Origin: Branchiostoma floridae
Lineage: Eukaryota; Chordata; Leptocardii; Amphioxiformes; Branchiostomatidae
Assembly: GCF_000003815.2 (NCBI RefSeq)
Contig: NC_049979.1
Span: 5,103,135-5,141,012, forward strand
Reading direction: 5' to 3'
Length of the DNA: 37,878 bases
The first letter of the stretch is position 1. Every line of letters starts with the position of its first letter. Shown piece by piece: positions 1 to 13,000 of this stretch. The notes beneath the pieces are model-generated. The model did no database searches. It saw only the letters and a program-made list of their open reading frames with translations, and was not told where the DNA came from. Made by a program: the position numbers and the translations under genes.

Positions 1-290
1 TAATACATGCATGTTGTGCCTGGCAAATCATTCCCACATGTACATGTACATTTTGAATCGTTTATGATGCATTAGGAAAATAATGGTCATAAACCTGACA
101 AACACTTTAAATCAATGAACCTTCATCTTTAGGCATCCGAGTTATAATCATAAACCCTTTTTGGGGTTTCTTAATGATGTTTTGCCTTGATGTTTGTATA
201 AATTATGGCTGATGGGCTACAATATGGCAAGATAACCACTGGCATTAGGCTCTAACTGCTCCCAGGGGATTGTGGGATACTAATCAGCCG

Positions 291-837
291 TCAGTACAGG
301 TACAGACCCATAAAACCACTTGTAGGACAGCGATTCTGGCATGTCATTTTGTTTATCTGCACGTAGGGAGGAGGGTAAGCTCGCCAGGGACAGCGGCACG
401 ATAGCAGGTCAGCCCCCCATGCCCCATCAGAGCTTAACATTCTTAACCCTGATTGAACATGACAGGCTATATGGACTTTATTGCTGAAGCCAGCAGAATG
501 GACACAGCTGGTAATTTCACGTCCTGTAGCGGCCGAATGAGGTATCAATGGACACGGCTTGGGAGGCACAAACAAGGGAGCCGCTGAAGGATCACACTCT
601 ATTAGTGCCTCCCAGTTAATATCCCGAGATCTGTCACGGAGAGTCCGAGCCACAGCCAAAAACTCAATACCCATCAACTGAGCCCTGTTCATGGCAGCGA
701 TGATGGTCCCTGTGCTCATCTTTCCTGTCTGGTGCAGAAGGAATCTCCACCCAACCCGTGTCTGATGAATGTCGTATTGATTGACCCTGTTGAACAAGTT
801 CTATAAGCCCCACTCCATCAGTCACACCAACCTCCAT
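291..837 (-). pseudogene. Unrecognised ORF remnant, copy 1 (one frameshift)
   Basis: Reading minus from the ATG at 837, an open frame runs to a WVEI motif near 735, where a 2-base difference from copy 2 breaks it. A second frame then continues through the segments [28 protein letters not shown] and [13 protein letters not shown] to a stop at 291. Copy 2 has the reciprocal defect, so one continuous ORF of roughly 180 codons probably existed before both lesions. I do not recognise the family. Most differences between the copies are amino-acid changing, so no current constraint is apparent. It lies downstream of the candidate kinesin stop codon and may simply be 3' UTR or an old transposon fragment. 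Confidence 0.35.
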
Positions 838-1019
838 AGACAGATATAACAATTCTCATGGACCGGCTCAGACTCCCTTTCAAAAGTCCCAATCTACTTT
901 TTGGCAGGTGACCCTTCTTCGACAATAGGGTCTGCGCTAATGGAGACCCTGGCCTTTGATTTTACAATTTTAATTATCCACCAGTTCTCTGGTCCACCAG
1001 AAATCAATGCCTTCAATTT

Positions 1020-1080
1020 TCAGTACAATGAGTTCCTGCCTCGGTGAGGGTTCGAGATAATGGTGGTACTGAGGTTCGGC
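1020..1080 (-). CDS. Candidate terminal exon of the kinesin gene, copy 1
   Basis: A CCACAG acceptor abuts 1080. Entering in the phase left by the 1204-1260 exon gives 19 residues starting [12 protein letters not shown] and ending NSLY, followed by TGA at 1020-1022. A possible AATAAA signal in minus sense lies at 477-482, about 540 bases downstream. A second open frame across the same bases contains [13 protein letters not shown] and ends in TAA further on, but it does not match the incoming phase. The two copies differ here by replacement changes, and the resulting total (about 763 visible residues) is shorter than I would expect for KIF28. A further exon outside the window is possible. Confidence 0.3.
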
Positions 1081-4000
1081 CTGTGGCTATTTCCTGCAGT
1101 ACAGATCGTCATACCACCCCCACCTGCCAAACTGCCACATGTTGTCAGCTATAGAAGACTGAAGTTCACACATGTGATACTGTTACCCTGCGACTGCCCT
1201 TACCCGTGACCCTTCTTACCCTGCTGTAACACCCTGACCTCCAGTGTCACCTCACATGTTCTGCTCTATCCTTCTGGAGGGACCCTGATGAACATGGACC
1301 TGATAGTGGGACCCATGCTGAGAACCTGTTTCCATTAAATATATGTCCTCAACTTATTGTCTGATACTGTAAATGCAATTAATTTCGCGGGGATTTAATT
1401 TCGCGGTAACGAGAAAAAGGACTTTTCGCGGCGGTTTTAAGTTCGCGGTAGCACCATGCACTGTGGTCTCTCTTACTGCAATGGAAAACCGCAAACATTA
1501 AACAACCGCGAAAGTTTCTGCATTTACAGTAGATTTTTCAGTCTGTCTCCTGCATTTATCTGCACCTTGTTCAAACCACTTACTAAACATCATCAACTAT
1601 TTCTGCAGAGGGTTAAGTTTTTCAGGGTGCTTTATCGTCTGAAAACCGAACATTTTAACAACTAAAGTGTTACCAGATCTAGATAAGGCCTGGGGAAAAA
1701 TGTTGTGTTTCATGTTTCAGTCCTGAAAAAAATTAGCGTCGGTAGGTAAGGATTCTCTTTTTTTTTCTTGGAATTTTTTTTAGGCTGGGCAAAATTACAG
1801 CAAGACATATTACAATTCAGTTGTCAATGAACAAAGTAAACCGAAATGCATGAGGACACTTGTCTTTCAATGTCAAACTTTAATTTTGTGCATAATACAT
1901 ACATTTATCCTTCAATAGATAGGACAAGCAGTGTTTTTACTGCAATAGGAAGCAGGCTGAATAAAAATTGTAACTGGAAACTATGTGACTCCACTGCCCG
2001 CCACCCAAAAAAGTCTAGGGTAGGTANNNNNNNNNNNNNNNNNNNNNNNNNNNNNNNNNNNNNNNNNNNNNNNNNNNNNNNNNNNNNNNNNNNNNNNNNN
2101 NNNNNNNNNNNNNNNNNNNNNNNNNNATGGTGGTTTCATATTGGTGATATTGTCAAGATAGTCCTCCGTCTTGATATCCGTATATGCTACTAAATATCCG
2201 GTTTTTTTAGACAAACAGATATAGATTACTCCTCGGATAAAGGTGAAGTAGCATTACATGTAGACCCAGTAATGCACCGATGTGTGAGTGATGCCATTTA
2301 GTCTTTCCACATCGATTCATTTTGACACAGAAGGGATGGACTTAGGATAAAACAGGTCAGTGACTTTGATATGGATTTTTGTTGCTAAGTTCATTTTTCT
2401 TTGAACCAATGATTATGTTGGTCAGAAATTGAGTATATATCCAGGATCAAATTATAGCATGTGCAAGTGAAGTTTAACTCATCATTCAATACAATAAAAA
2501 AGATAGCATATCATTCCGTGGCCAACCACTTCAGATACAATATCATGACATAGGATGTTGATTCCTTTGTCGACTACAATCATTATCAAATCATGAGCAG
2601 AACACAGAACTGTCCACATAGAGAGTGTGGACATGCTTTTGTATGACCTTAAGCTTGATATGATGTTACAATACATGCATGCTGTACCCGACAAACCAGT
2701 CATTCATGTACATTTTGAAGTAATCACTTATATTGCATAAGGAAAATAATGATCAAAAACCTGACAAACACTTTAAATCAATGAACCTTCATCTTTAGGC
2801 ATCCGAGTTATCAGGCATAAACCCTTTTTGCGGTTTCTTTATGATGTTTTGCCTTGATGTTTGTATAAATTATGGCTGATGGGCTACAATATGGCAAGAT
2901 AACCACCGGCATTAGGCTCTAACTGCTCCCAGGGGATTGTGGGATACCTAATCAGCCGTCAGTAAAGGTACAGACCCATAAAACCACTTGTAGGACAGCG
3001 ATTCCGGCATGTCATCTTGTTTATCTGCACGTAGGGAGGAGGGTAAGCTCGCCAGGGACAGCGGCACGATAGCAGGTCAGCCCCCCATGCCCCATCAGAG
3101 CTTAACATTCTTAACCCTGATTGAACATGACAGGCTATATGGGCTTTATTGCTGAAGCCAGCAGAATGGACACAGCTGGTAATTTCACGTCCTGTAGCGG
3201 CCGAATGAGGTATCAATGGACACGGCTTGGGAGGCACAAACAAGGGAGCCGCTGAAGGATCACACTCTATTAGTGCCTCCCAGTTAATATCCCGAGATCT
3301 GTCATGGAGAGTCCGAGCCACAGCCAAAAACTCAATACTCCATCAGCTGAGCCCTGTTCATGGCAGCGATGATGGTCCCTGTGCTCCTCTTTCCTGTCTG
3401 GTGCAGACTGCGAATCTCCACCCAACCCATGTCTGATGAATGTCCTATTGATTGACCCTGTTGAACAAATTCTATAAGCCCCACTCCATCAGTCACACCA
3501 ACCTCCATAGACAGATATAACAATTCTCATGGACCGGCTCTGACTCCCTTTCAAGAGTCCCAATCTACTTTTTGGCAGGTGACCCTTCTTCGACAATAGG
3601 GTCTGCGCTAATGGAGACCCTGGCCTTTGATTTTACAATTTTAATTATCCACCAGTTCTCTGGTCCACCAGAAATCAATGCCTTCAATTTTCAGTACAAT
3701 GAGTTCCTGCCTACGTGAGGGTTCGAGATAATGGTGGTACGGAGGTTCGGCCTGTGGCTATTTCCTGCAGCACAGATCGTCATACCAACCCCCTACCCCC
3801 ACATCTGCCAAACTGCCACGTGTTGTCAGCTATAGAAGACTGAAGTTCACACATGTGATACTGTTACCCTGCCACTGCCCTTACCCGTGACCCTTCTTGC
3901 CCTGCTGTAACACCCTGACCTCCAGTGTCACCTCACATGTTCTGCTCTATCCTTCCAGAAGGACCCTGATGAACATGGACCTGATAGTGGACCCGTGCTG

Positions 4001-7000
4001 AGAACCTGTTTCCATTAAATATCTGTCCTCAACTTATTGTCTGAAACTGTAGATGCATTTAATTTCGAGGGGATTTAATTTCAAGGTAACGAGAAAAGGG
4101 ACTTTTCGCGGCGGTCTTAAGTTCGCGGTAGCACCATGCAATGTGGTCTCTTACTGCAATGGAAAAATATTTGCGGTGGTTTTAAGTTTGCAGTGAAGTA
4201 GCCACACCGCTAAAAACCGCGAACATTAAACAACCGCGAAAGTTTCTGCATTTACAGTAGATTTTTCAGTCTGTCTCCTGCATTTATCTGCACCTTGTTC
4301 AAACCACTTACTAAACGTCATGTTTCATGTGTTTCATGTTTCAGTCCTAAAAAAATTAGGATCGGTAGGTAAGGAATTCTCTCTTTCTTTTCTTGGAATT
4401 TTTTATAGGCTGGGCAAAATTACAGCAAGACATATTACAATACAGTTGTCAATGAACAAAGTAAACCGAAATGCATGAGGACACTTGTCTTTCAATGTCA
4501 AACTTTAATTTTGTGCATAATACATACATTTATCCTTCAATAGATAGGACAAGCAGTGTTTTTACTGCAATAGGAAGCAGGCTGAATAAAAATTCTAACT
4601 GGAAACTATGTGACTCCACTGCCCACCCCCCCAAAAAAGTCTAGGGTAGGTAGGGAAACAGGAAACATTTTTTTCCTTGACCTAAAGAGATCACAACCTG
4701 ATAGGACAATACACATATCCATACAGTTGCTGACAAGGTAATGATTGGTCTAATGCACTTTTTGGGTTACTTTTTGGATAAGGTGGATGAACGAACTTCA
4801 AGTAAACCGAACTTAAATCCTGCTTCAGAATCATTTGAAAGTTCCCTGAAGCCAGATTCGGCCGGAGCAGAGTCTTTGAATCTTCAACTATACTCTGCTA
4901 TTGATCAGTAAGCTCATAACTGTGCCAACACCGAAATAACATGTGATGTATGACTGTGAAGTTGCAGCAATGGGAAGTTTCCCAGTGAAAACAGGAAGTT
5001 GTGTTGGCAGTTCTGCGGGCTGATCTGCTGTGTGGCCAGAATTTCCCGATGGGGCGCAATTGCAAATGTCTGGATCCAATGAAAGTCAATGCCAGACCTT
5101 GCCTTAAGTTTCCATTTATGGTAATTGTGTTGTTTCAGCCAGCCTATCTGGTAACACAACTTACAGAGAAGCATGATGAGGTATGCCAAAAAGTAGTTAC
5201 TCAAGCAACTGGACATGATTTTGAAATGGTCAGACGTTTCGGTATCCTTCGTCAGTGACACAAGCATGATGAGGGTTGAGATGAGTCATTTTGAATGTTT
5301 GAGAGTTTAATGATATCCTTAATCTTGTCAAGTTGTAACTGTTGATGAAACCTAACGCTGTACTACTAGTACTTGGTGCTGAGTCAGCACTTTGAATGGA
5401 AAGTGGGGCAGTTTGGACATCCCTGGTCCTCTCATTGTTATAGAAAGCGGTCCAAGAGATGATCTGGCACATTATGGGGCAAAATCAAATGTTCCGTAAC
5501 TTGATCAAATACCTACCAAAGAAAACCAGTTCAGATGACTACGATTATGCCTTAGTGTAATGTTTGTTGACTTACTGTGCGATCTACATGACACTGTGTA
5601 TTTTTTACTATGTATGTAAAATTGAGTATATATACTATTAGGACTTTAAATGATGTAAACTGTACATATGTCGGACCCTTGCCTCTACCCTCATGACCTC
5701 AACGAAAAGCGGCTTGCAGGCTGATTTGAGCCTTCATGAATAAACAAAGCTTCAAACAAACAAAACATTGCATGCACAAACTCACAGGTGCCTCCATCGC
5801 ATCACACGGCACACAGGCCGGGCAGGACGGAGAAATATCCCTGCCATGGATTTTGCCTTTGACACCTCCATTATTTTCTATTAGTTTTGATGAAGTGCGA
5901 GAGTGGAGCATTTGTGAACTTGCCGAGGTGGAATTGCCTGGCCATCAGCTGACGGAATGACATGCATCCATCACGCTGGCACCTGAATGGGAGAGGGGAG
6001 ACCCGTGCGCCGGGGCTCATCTTGAAGCAATCTGCCTTGTTATTGGGAATCAATCCCCTCACCTTACCAGGAAAGGATCAACAGACCTGATTCAGCAGGG
6101 CAGGCTTACCGAATCAATTTTTACCCTGTGTACAGGAAGAAAAGATTCCTGCCATACTATATATACATGTAAAGCAAGGTGGCCCTCTGGTGGAATATCC
6201 TAAAAGTGCAACTTGGTCCCTTTCTTCGTAAATCAAAGAACAAAAATGAAAAAAAAACTTAGAAAATAGGACCCTGTAAGTCTTTAACATTACACCATTG
6301 CCAATTTACCCCGTGTACCGAAGAAAAGATTCCTGCCATACTATATATATATGTACAGTAAGGTGGCCCTCTGGTGGAAAATCCTAAAAGTGCAAGCTGG
6401 GCAGTGAACAATCTCTTTCTTCGTAAATCAAAGGATAAAAATTCAGAAAATGGGAATCGGTAAGTCTTTAACATTACTCCATTGCCAATTTTTCCCTGTG
6501 TACCGAAGAAAAGATTCCTGCCATACTATATATATACACACAGTAAGGTGGCCTTCTGGTGGAAAATCCTAAAAGTGCAAGCTGGGCAGTGATCTCTTTT
6601 TCGTAAATCAGAGAATAAAAATTCAGAAAACAGGACCCGGTAAGTCTTTAACGTTACTCTACTGCCAATTTTCCCCATGTACCGAAGAAAAGATACTATA
6701 TATACACTGTAAGGTGGCCCTCTGGTAGAAAATCCTAAAAGTGCAAGTTGGGCAGTGACCGGTCTCTTTCTTCGTAAATCAAGGAACAAAAACTAAGTCT
6801 TTAACGTTGCTCCATTGCCGCACATCGGTGCTAAGAAGCCCTTAACTAGAGGATGTTACAGTAAGATGCTGACCTGCCCTGTGCATCAGCAGGGGAGATG
6901 ACCACTTGTATCTTTCTTCGTAAATCAAAGAATAAAACTTGAGAAAACAGGACCCGGTAAGTCTTTAACGTTACTCTATTGCCACACATCGGTGCTAAGA

Positions 7001-10000
7001 AGCCTTAATAAAAGGCCGTTGCAGTAAGATCCTGACCTGCCCTGTGAATCAGCAGGGGAGATGACCACTTGCACCATGGCCTCCTCCTTCCCCTGGTAGT
7101 TGTGAACTTCAATCTGCTCGTCTATCTGTATTCGGTAGGCCAGGCTCTGCAGCCAGATGTGGGCACTGGGGGAGGAATAACAAAACTAACGCATTAACGT
7201 CCACGCAAGGAGCTGTAGTAAAACATTATTCCTATTTTGAATTCTTACATTGACTCCAGGGTTGGACAAGTTTTCTAAAATTTACTTGTCCTATCGGGCA
7301 AGTACATTAAAGAATTCCTTGCCCAAACCAACTTTTCACTTGCCCTGAAATCTAAATGACATTTTCCTATGTTTTTTCACTGCCATCAATGGAATGCTTT
7401 TATTGTTTCCTCTGTAGACCAATGCTTGATGCCATGACTGTGAAAAGCAACAAATATAATTGATCAGTCAAGTGTGGTAGGTCATGCGCTTGCCCAATCA
7501 GCACTTTTACTTGCCCTGGACAACCATGGGGCTAGCGGACTTGTCCAACCCTGGTCCAAACCTTTGCTAGGCAAAGTTAACATCCATGCTAAAGGGGTGA
7601 AGGCAAACATACTGTACTGTGCCCTCCTACATCAAGCTCCTGGCCTTAATAGGAACAGAATTAATCAACCTGTTGAACGTGGTGCGATTGATGCGACGCA
7701 TAAAATCCCATTACAGCTCTAAGTAATACAAATCTGAAGCCCAAGCACTTTGGTAGGGGCTTAATGGCCTCCATTTGTAAACGCTTTTATCATTAACGAT
7801 GCACAGCGCTGCATTAACAAGGGGCATTTCAGTCTCCCTTGCTATGAAGACCCATGACTCGATCATTCTTTAAGTTGATAGAAAAGCAAAAAGCCCTGCA
7901 TGCTGAAGTTAAGTCCTTGTCTTCTAATATCCGTGGATTATGCTAAGAAGACTATAATTTGCAAGAATATAGCACAGCACAGCACCAATTTTCATCTTAT
8001 TGTACAAGGCACAAACCTAGAGTTCATATAATCACATGGTAAGGAAATTGAAAGGTCATACTACATGTAGCAGGATTGCTATTTGGATAAAAATACAGAC
8101 CGTAATAGTTTACACCTCAGGCCACATCAATTTTATTTGTTGTTTCTCGTATTTTCCCCCCAAAAAATTGGGTTGGTCGATTGAAAATAAAAAATTAAAA
8201 AATTTTTTCTTCAAAAAGTCAGGGGGTAAGAGATATCGGACAGGAAAACCTAAACTTTCAACATGTAGGGGGTCCCTGGTAGCAAAGTCCAAAGTTTGAA
8301 ATGATAAACGTACCGTCCAATATAGGCACGTACAGCTATTGGAATTTGAGGCCCATCGTTAATTTGAGAAAGGAGAGGCAAAAAAATTTTGTCAACACGA
8401 GGTGTGGCCATCAAGCTGAAAACTTTTTTGTTTTCAAATCAGAGAAAATAGGGTCTGGAAATCATAGAAACAAAAAATAGAATTAGTGTGGCCTCATGTA
8501 AAGATATACATGGTACAAATAAGCAGGTACTACATGTATCTCCCCTATAATGTCAGGGAATGAGTGACTTACCTTCCCAGAAACACGTCCTCCACTGGAT
8601 CCCAGAAGGGGTCGTTGGCCTGTAATCAACAGAAGAGAATCTTTATTCACACGACAAAAGTGCAGCAACTTTTCTAAGGTCTATATAACAACTACTTACA
8701 GTACAACTAAACAGACATATATGGATTTCTACAGGGATGAATAAATCAACATATTTTGGTCTAGCATGTCATTTACACTATTGGTTCTACAGTATAAGCA
8801 TTCGTGGATATATTTGCCAACTTTAAAGTGTACTTAGGTGTGGTACTGTTAGGCAATGTCTCGTCACAAGCAGCATCTCCACATCTGTACAGGGCTGTTT
8901 CTCCTTGTTTATTGTTTATTGACTCCTTTAGTTGTTGACAGCTTTACATTACAACATCTACTCTTCCAGGAGCAATAATTACAAATAACTTTTACACGTA
9001 ACATACACAACATATAACATGTCATCCGCAATATCATTTAAAAAACGCAAGTGCCTTATCAAAAATATGTTTGTACTCAACCACCAAGGCTTAAGTCACC
9101 AAAGTGTGCTATTTTTAAATCTTGCAAAATTACAGAATGCTATTAAGATATTGTGAACAAGGTGTTTTTTTGTTAATTATTTCCTTGAGTAAAACATAGC
9201 TGTATGAACATTATATGATTCACTTTAAAAGTGCAGACCTAACTGCTACTAACAGCCATTGCATCAGTTCAGCACCACGGACATGTACATAGTGTTATAT
9301 GAAGACCTCAGGCAGAAAATCATCTTACTACATAAAGATGACATAAAGAGGAATTCAGCTAAGAGGTAATAAGAACTGGACGATTACGTTTCAGAGTGGC
9401 ACAAAAATCACCAATTTGCTGTAAATGTGTTTTCCCCGCCATTCTTCCGTGTCATTTTCACCTTGCCAAGCACTTAAGCTGCAAAATAGATGATGTGGAT
9501 TCCTGGGAACGCCATCGGTAACACCGTGCCTAGCGATGGTGAAGTTAGTCCCAGATTCAACCTGAGTGTAACATTCATCAGCAGCTTTTATACAGAGACA
9601 TTCATCCCTTTCCGGCTCCACGGTTTGAGAGTTAGCATACAAATGCAAATTGCACTCTCCGACAAAAGTCTGACTTCAGCAGCACCTCGTACAGTCAACT
9701 CTTCTGAGCAGGTCTAATCTGGCAATAAGCTCGCACTACCGGGGGGGCTGTGGCATGATCCACTTCATTAGCATGGGAATACAGACGGAGTAGTTAGGAA
9801 CATTAAACTGACAGCGCAACATTCAGGCTGACATATGGGAGTCTCAAGTCATGCCTATATCGGGATACAAATTTCTTCCTGCCCGTACTGCCAAACACAA
9901 GTGCAGGATATGGTGGATTTTGCTCTCCCGGCGCATCAATAACCGACAGTCAAAGGTGTCGGAAAGTGGGAAGATTTAGAAAGTACTCCATCAATTTCGC

Positions 10001-13000
10001 TGTATCTATGCAGCCCATTCGTCTCCTGAAGAGGTGCGACAAAACCATCTCCATACGTCTTCTGCACCAGGTACGGATGAAATGATGGGACTCCCCACCG
10101 TCTCCCAGCAGGAGAAAGACGGCACAAATTGTCAGAATCGCTGAGTGAAAAGTGCTGCTGGCACAATTTTATGTCTCAGTAAAACAGCTTCCATTCGTCA
10201 AACTGCAGGGTGTATATAACAAGACAGTTTGAATAAAAAAAATGATAAAATAAAATGGCACTATAAAGTTCAAATGACAACATCAGTCTATCTGGAGACA
10301 GTACATTTTTATGTCTTAGTAAAACAATTTCTATTTGTCAAACTGCAGGGTGTAACAAGACAGTTTGAATAAAAAAATAATAAACAAAACGGCTCTATAA
10401 TAAAGTACAAATGAAAGGATCTGTTTATCTGGAGGATAGAAAATACTTTCCATTGCTCTTCCTGTCTGTCCTACCCAGGTTTAACAGCAAGATGTACCAA
10501 ATATCACCACATTGTGGCCATATCAATTAAACACATGCATATTTATCAGCTTAATATGATGTTTACCAAATATCCATCATCGCTCTGACTCCCACAGTAT
10601 GGGTCTGTGAGTGTGCAGTAATAACTTGAAGCTACAGACACTGCACCAACAGCAATCAGATGCATGAAGGAGTCACAGCGGGGGGAGGTTCAAAATGTGA
10701 ACAAAATTTCCATATGGTAAATGTTTAATAAAAGTCTACTGTTGTACATTGCAGTAACAATAGAATGCTGTGATGTGGTGGTAGTGAATAGCGTTTTGGG
10801 AAAACAATCATTTGGCAGATTTTTTTTATAAGAGGGTCTGCGTGGGGAGTTCTGACAATGCTTTACGCTTAATTTGGGATGGCTGACTACGCTTTACAAT
10901 AAATTCACGAAAGCTACCAACTAAGAATTACGTAGAATAAAATAGATTCCCTACAAATTACAGGAAATTATAAGGGCCTTATGGAAAAGAGCATGCAGAC
11001 TCTCTTATATAAAGCTTTCTATCAAACAGCTACCTTGGGCTAAAATTACCTTCTTTTACTAATAACTGCAGGTATTACATTGCTCAAATCAACATTTTGA
11101 GACATGATTATCACAGGATTTCACAGATTCAAAGCCAATAAAGGATTATAAAAAAATCACAAATTTGGTCACATTCTGTTTAATCATTATACCCAAATCA
11201 ATCTCAATGAAAGTTCAACATAAAATCACAAATTTCTGGCATAACCTTGATGTTAGAAGTTAGGGTTGGTAGAAAAGTATAGTGTATGACTTAACTGGTC
11301 ATCTATCATATGTGTTGACCCCTTCACCTATCAACACATAAGAGTAGCACATTTACATGGCAAAAAAAAAAGGAAAACGTCCAAATCTGTTTTATGTCTG
11401 TTTGCCTTAGCTTAATAATAGGTCTGTTAGCAGAAGATACCATAGTCCGCAGTGCTGTATTTACTGTCCCAGGGTTCTAGCCAGCACCCTTCCTTCCGTC
11501 CTTTGACTGAATTTTGCTGCTGGGGACTGACAAAACGTTTGCCATTCCGTCCTCTTTGACAGACAAAAATCAGCATGTAAAGATACTACTTGAACCAAGC
11601 GGAGTCTACCAGCAAAATTTGCCCCTCAAAATAAAGGAAATAGTCTTATAAAGGGTCTAGATCTCAACATTTTGCCGAGGAGCATACTCCCAGACCTCCT
11701 AGGATCGTTGCGTCTTCGACAGGATTTCCATTCAAAATCCGGGGGACGGAAAAAAATTTCAGGCTAGCTAGAACACTGCACTGTCCCCCACCCCTGAACG
11801 TGTGCAGTTACTGATGTATGGGCTGTCATCATGTCTATCCACTGTGGATCCACGGTGATTACCACAAGGCCATGCCTGATTATTTCCCTGAATAGTGTCA
11901 CAAAGCCACATTGAGAGCCCGCCTGACCCCCTGATCCTATTTAGGCTAAATTAACAAAAATTTCATTCTCCCGTTGATGGATGGGGCTCCTGACACATTG
12001 ACGAAGTATTCGCCATTTCTGTCCGCTAATATCCCTGCATCCATGCCAGCAGGTGTGGCCCTGCATAGCAAGTGGGGCAAATTAAGTACCTGATCACTGT
12101 TTTCCCTGTAGGACCGTTGCAGTCAATACTCGGTATTGGCAGCGGAGTTATGGCCCAGCTGTAGCAGAAAATCACACCCACTTTCTCATCAACACCGGAG
12201 GAGCCAGTCTGAGGATCACCGATCTCATTACGGCCGGGGGCACACCTCATGTATACTTAAGGCCCCGAAAACACTTGGCAATTGATGAATCATTGATGGA
12301 TGCCAAATTGAAAAATGCTCCCATTTCTCATGCCGTGGAATCGATAAATCACTTGAGAAGTACAAGCCATCTGATACTTATCCAAACATGAAGCTAACTC
12401 CATTCAGCTAATGTCAAAACATGTTATTGATAAGGTTCTTCTTTTATCATCTCACCAACACAAATATGCTCACAGAAAACTCAGCAAAATCAGGCCAACC
12501 TGCTTGTAGTACCACAATTGCACAAACTTCTAGGGGTCATAACAAACAATCTAAAAAGTTCTAATCTATTTTGCAACATTGGAAAGCTTACAGGTACTCA
12601 TTCTATGACTTAATATTACTGGTGGTACCATGCCAATACATCATTAGCCACTGAATACTAACAGGCTCAATAGGCTTCGTTCAGAACTGTTGTCTTTCCT
12701 GATTAAGCCAGTGTTCTAAATCACTGGTGTTTGAACATTTAGTTCACCTTGCAGAAAGGCAAATGAGCCTTTGAAATCCACTGACAAATGCAGCAAGTTG
12801 CTTAAGTGCTTAGCATGTGGGTCAAGAGGCAAATGCAAAGTGCCCTTCCCATCGATCAAAGATTTCTATCGAGTGATGATGAAAAAACTGGGGTCCTGAG
12901 CCTGACCTCACGGCAACCCACTGGCAGCGGTTTTGAATATTAATGAGCACAAATCTGAGATGAATTGTCATTGATTCTACACCCATCATAGGCAAGGTAA

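Larger units (their letters stand above)
1..2026. repeat. Tandem segmental duplication, copy 1 (about 2.67-kb period)
   Basis: This block aligns almost base for base with 2670-4652, offset by about 2670. By eye identity is well above 90% outside indels. It starts at or before base 1 and is cut off at 2027 by the gap. It contains a candidate 57-base kinesin exon, a candidate terminal exon, an ORF remnant, a TA-flanked MITE and the left part of a GGCCTAGG-ended element. Copy 1 keeps about 120 bases near 1590-1710 that copy 2 lacks. Copy 2 keeps about 50 bases inside the MITE that copy 1 lacks. The pair could be a real duplication or two haplotypes placed in tandem by the assembler. Confidence 0.9.
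2670..4652. repeat. Tandem segmental duplication, copy 2
   Basis: Partner of 1-2026. It is the copy first met by a transcript of the minus-strand kinesin gene. It contains its own 57-base exon, terminal-exon candidate, ORF remnant, MITE and GGCCTAGG element, in the same order and orientation as copy 1. It differs from copy 1 by scattered substitutions and small indels. Confidence 0.9.
4685..6109. other. Intron or intergenic stretch: repeats and one complex block
   Basis: About 1.4 kb without a recognised exon. It holds a hammerhead-like element near 4930-5265 (minus), a LINE-like 3' tail ending near 5765, and a GC-richer block at 5800-6080. That block has high sequence complexity and includes a CCTTGTTATTGG motif resembling a Sox site. 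I see no splice-bounded ORF in it. Confidence 0.5.

Noticed and set aside
907-1045. A plus-strand exon-like segment (AG acceptor, GTGAGG donor, open frame) seen in both duplication copies
   Set aside because: Conservation between copies is explained by the recent duplication. The neighbouring minus-strand exon is tied by phase to the kinesin gene, and no partner plus-strand exons were found.
5230-5472. Possible Penelope-like ORF end (GIY-YIG region) upstream of the hammerhead-like motif
   Set aside because: The translated sequence has no GIY-YIG or reverse-transcriptase motif, so the Penelope link stays an inference from the ribozyme-like core alone.
6110-7036. CRISPR-like regular repeats
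   Set aside because: Units are 160-190 bases with no unique spacers, in an animal intron; this is a tandem duplication array.
12026-12250. A 74-codon minus-strand ORF inside the large intron
   Set aside because: Exons 18 and 19 join in frame without it and it resembles no kinesin segment. The region reads better as non-coding.
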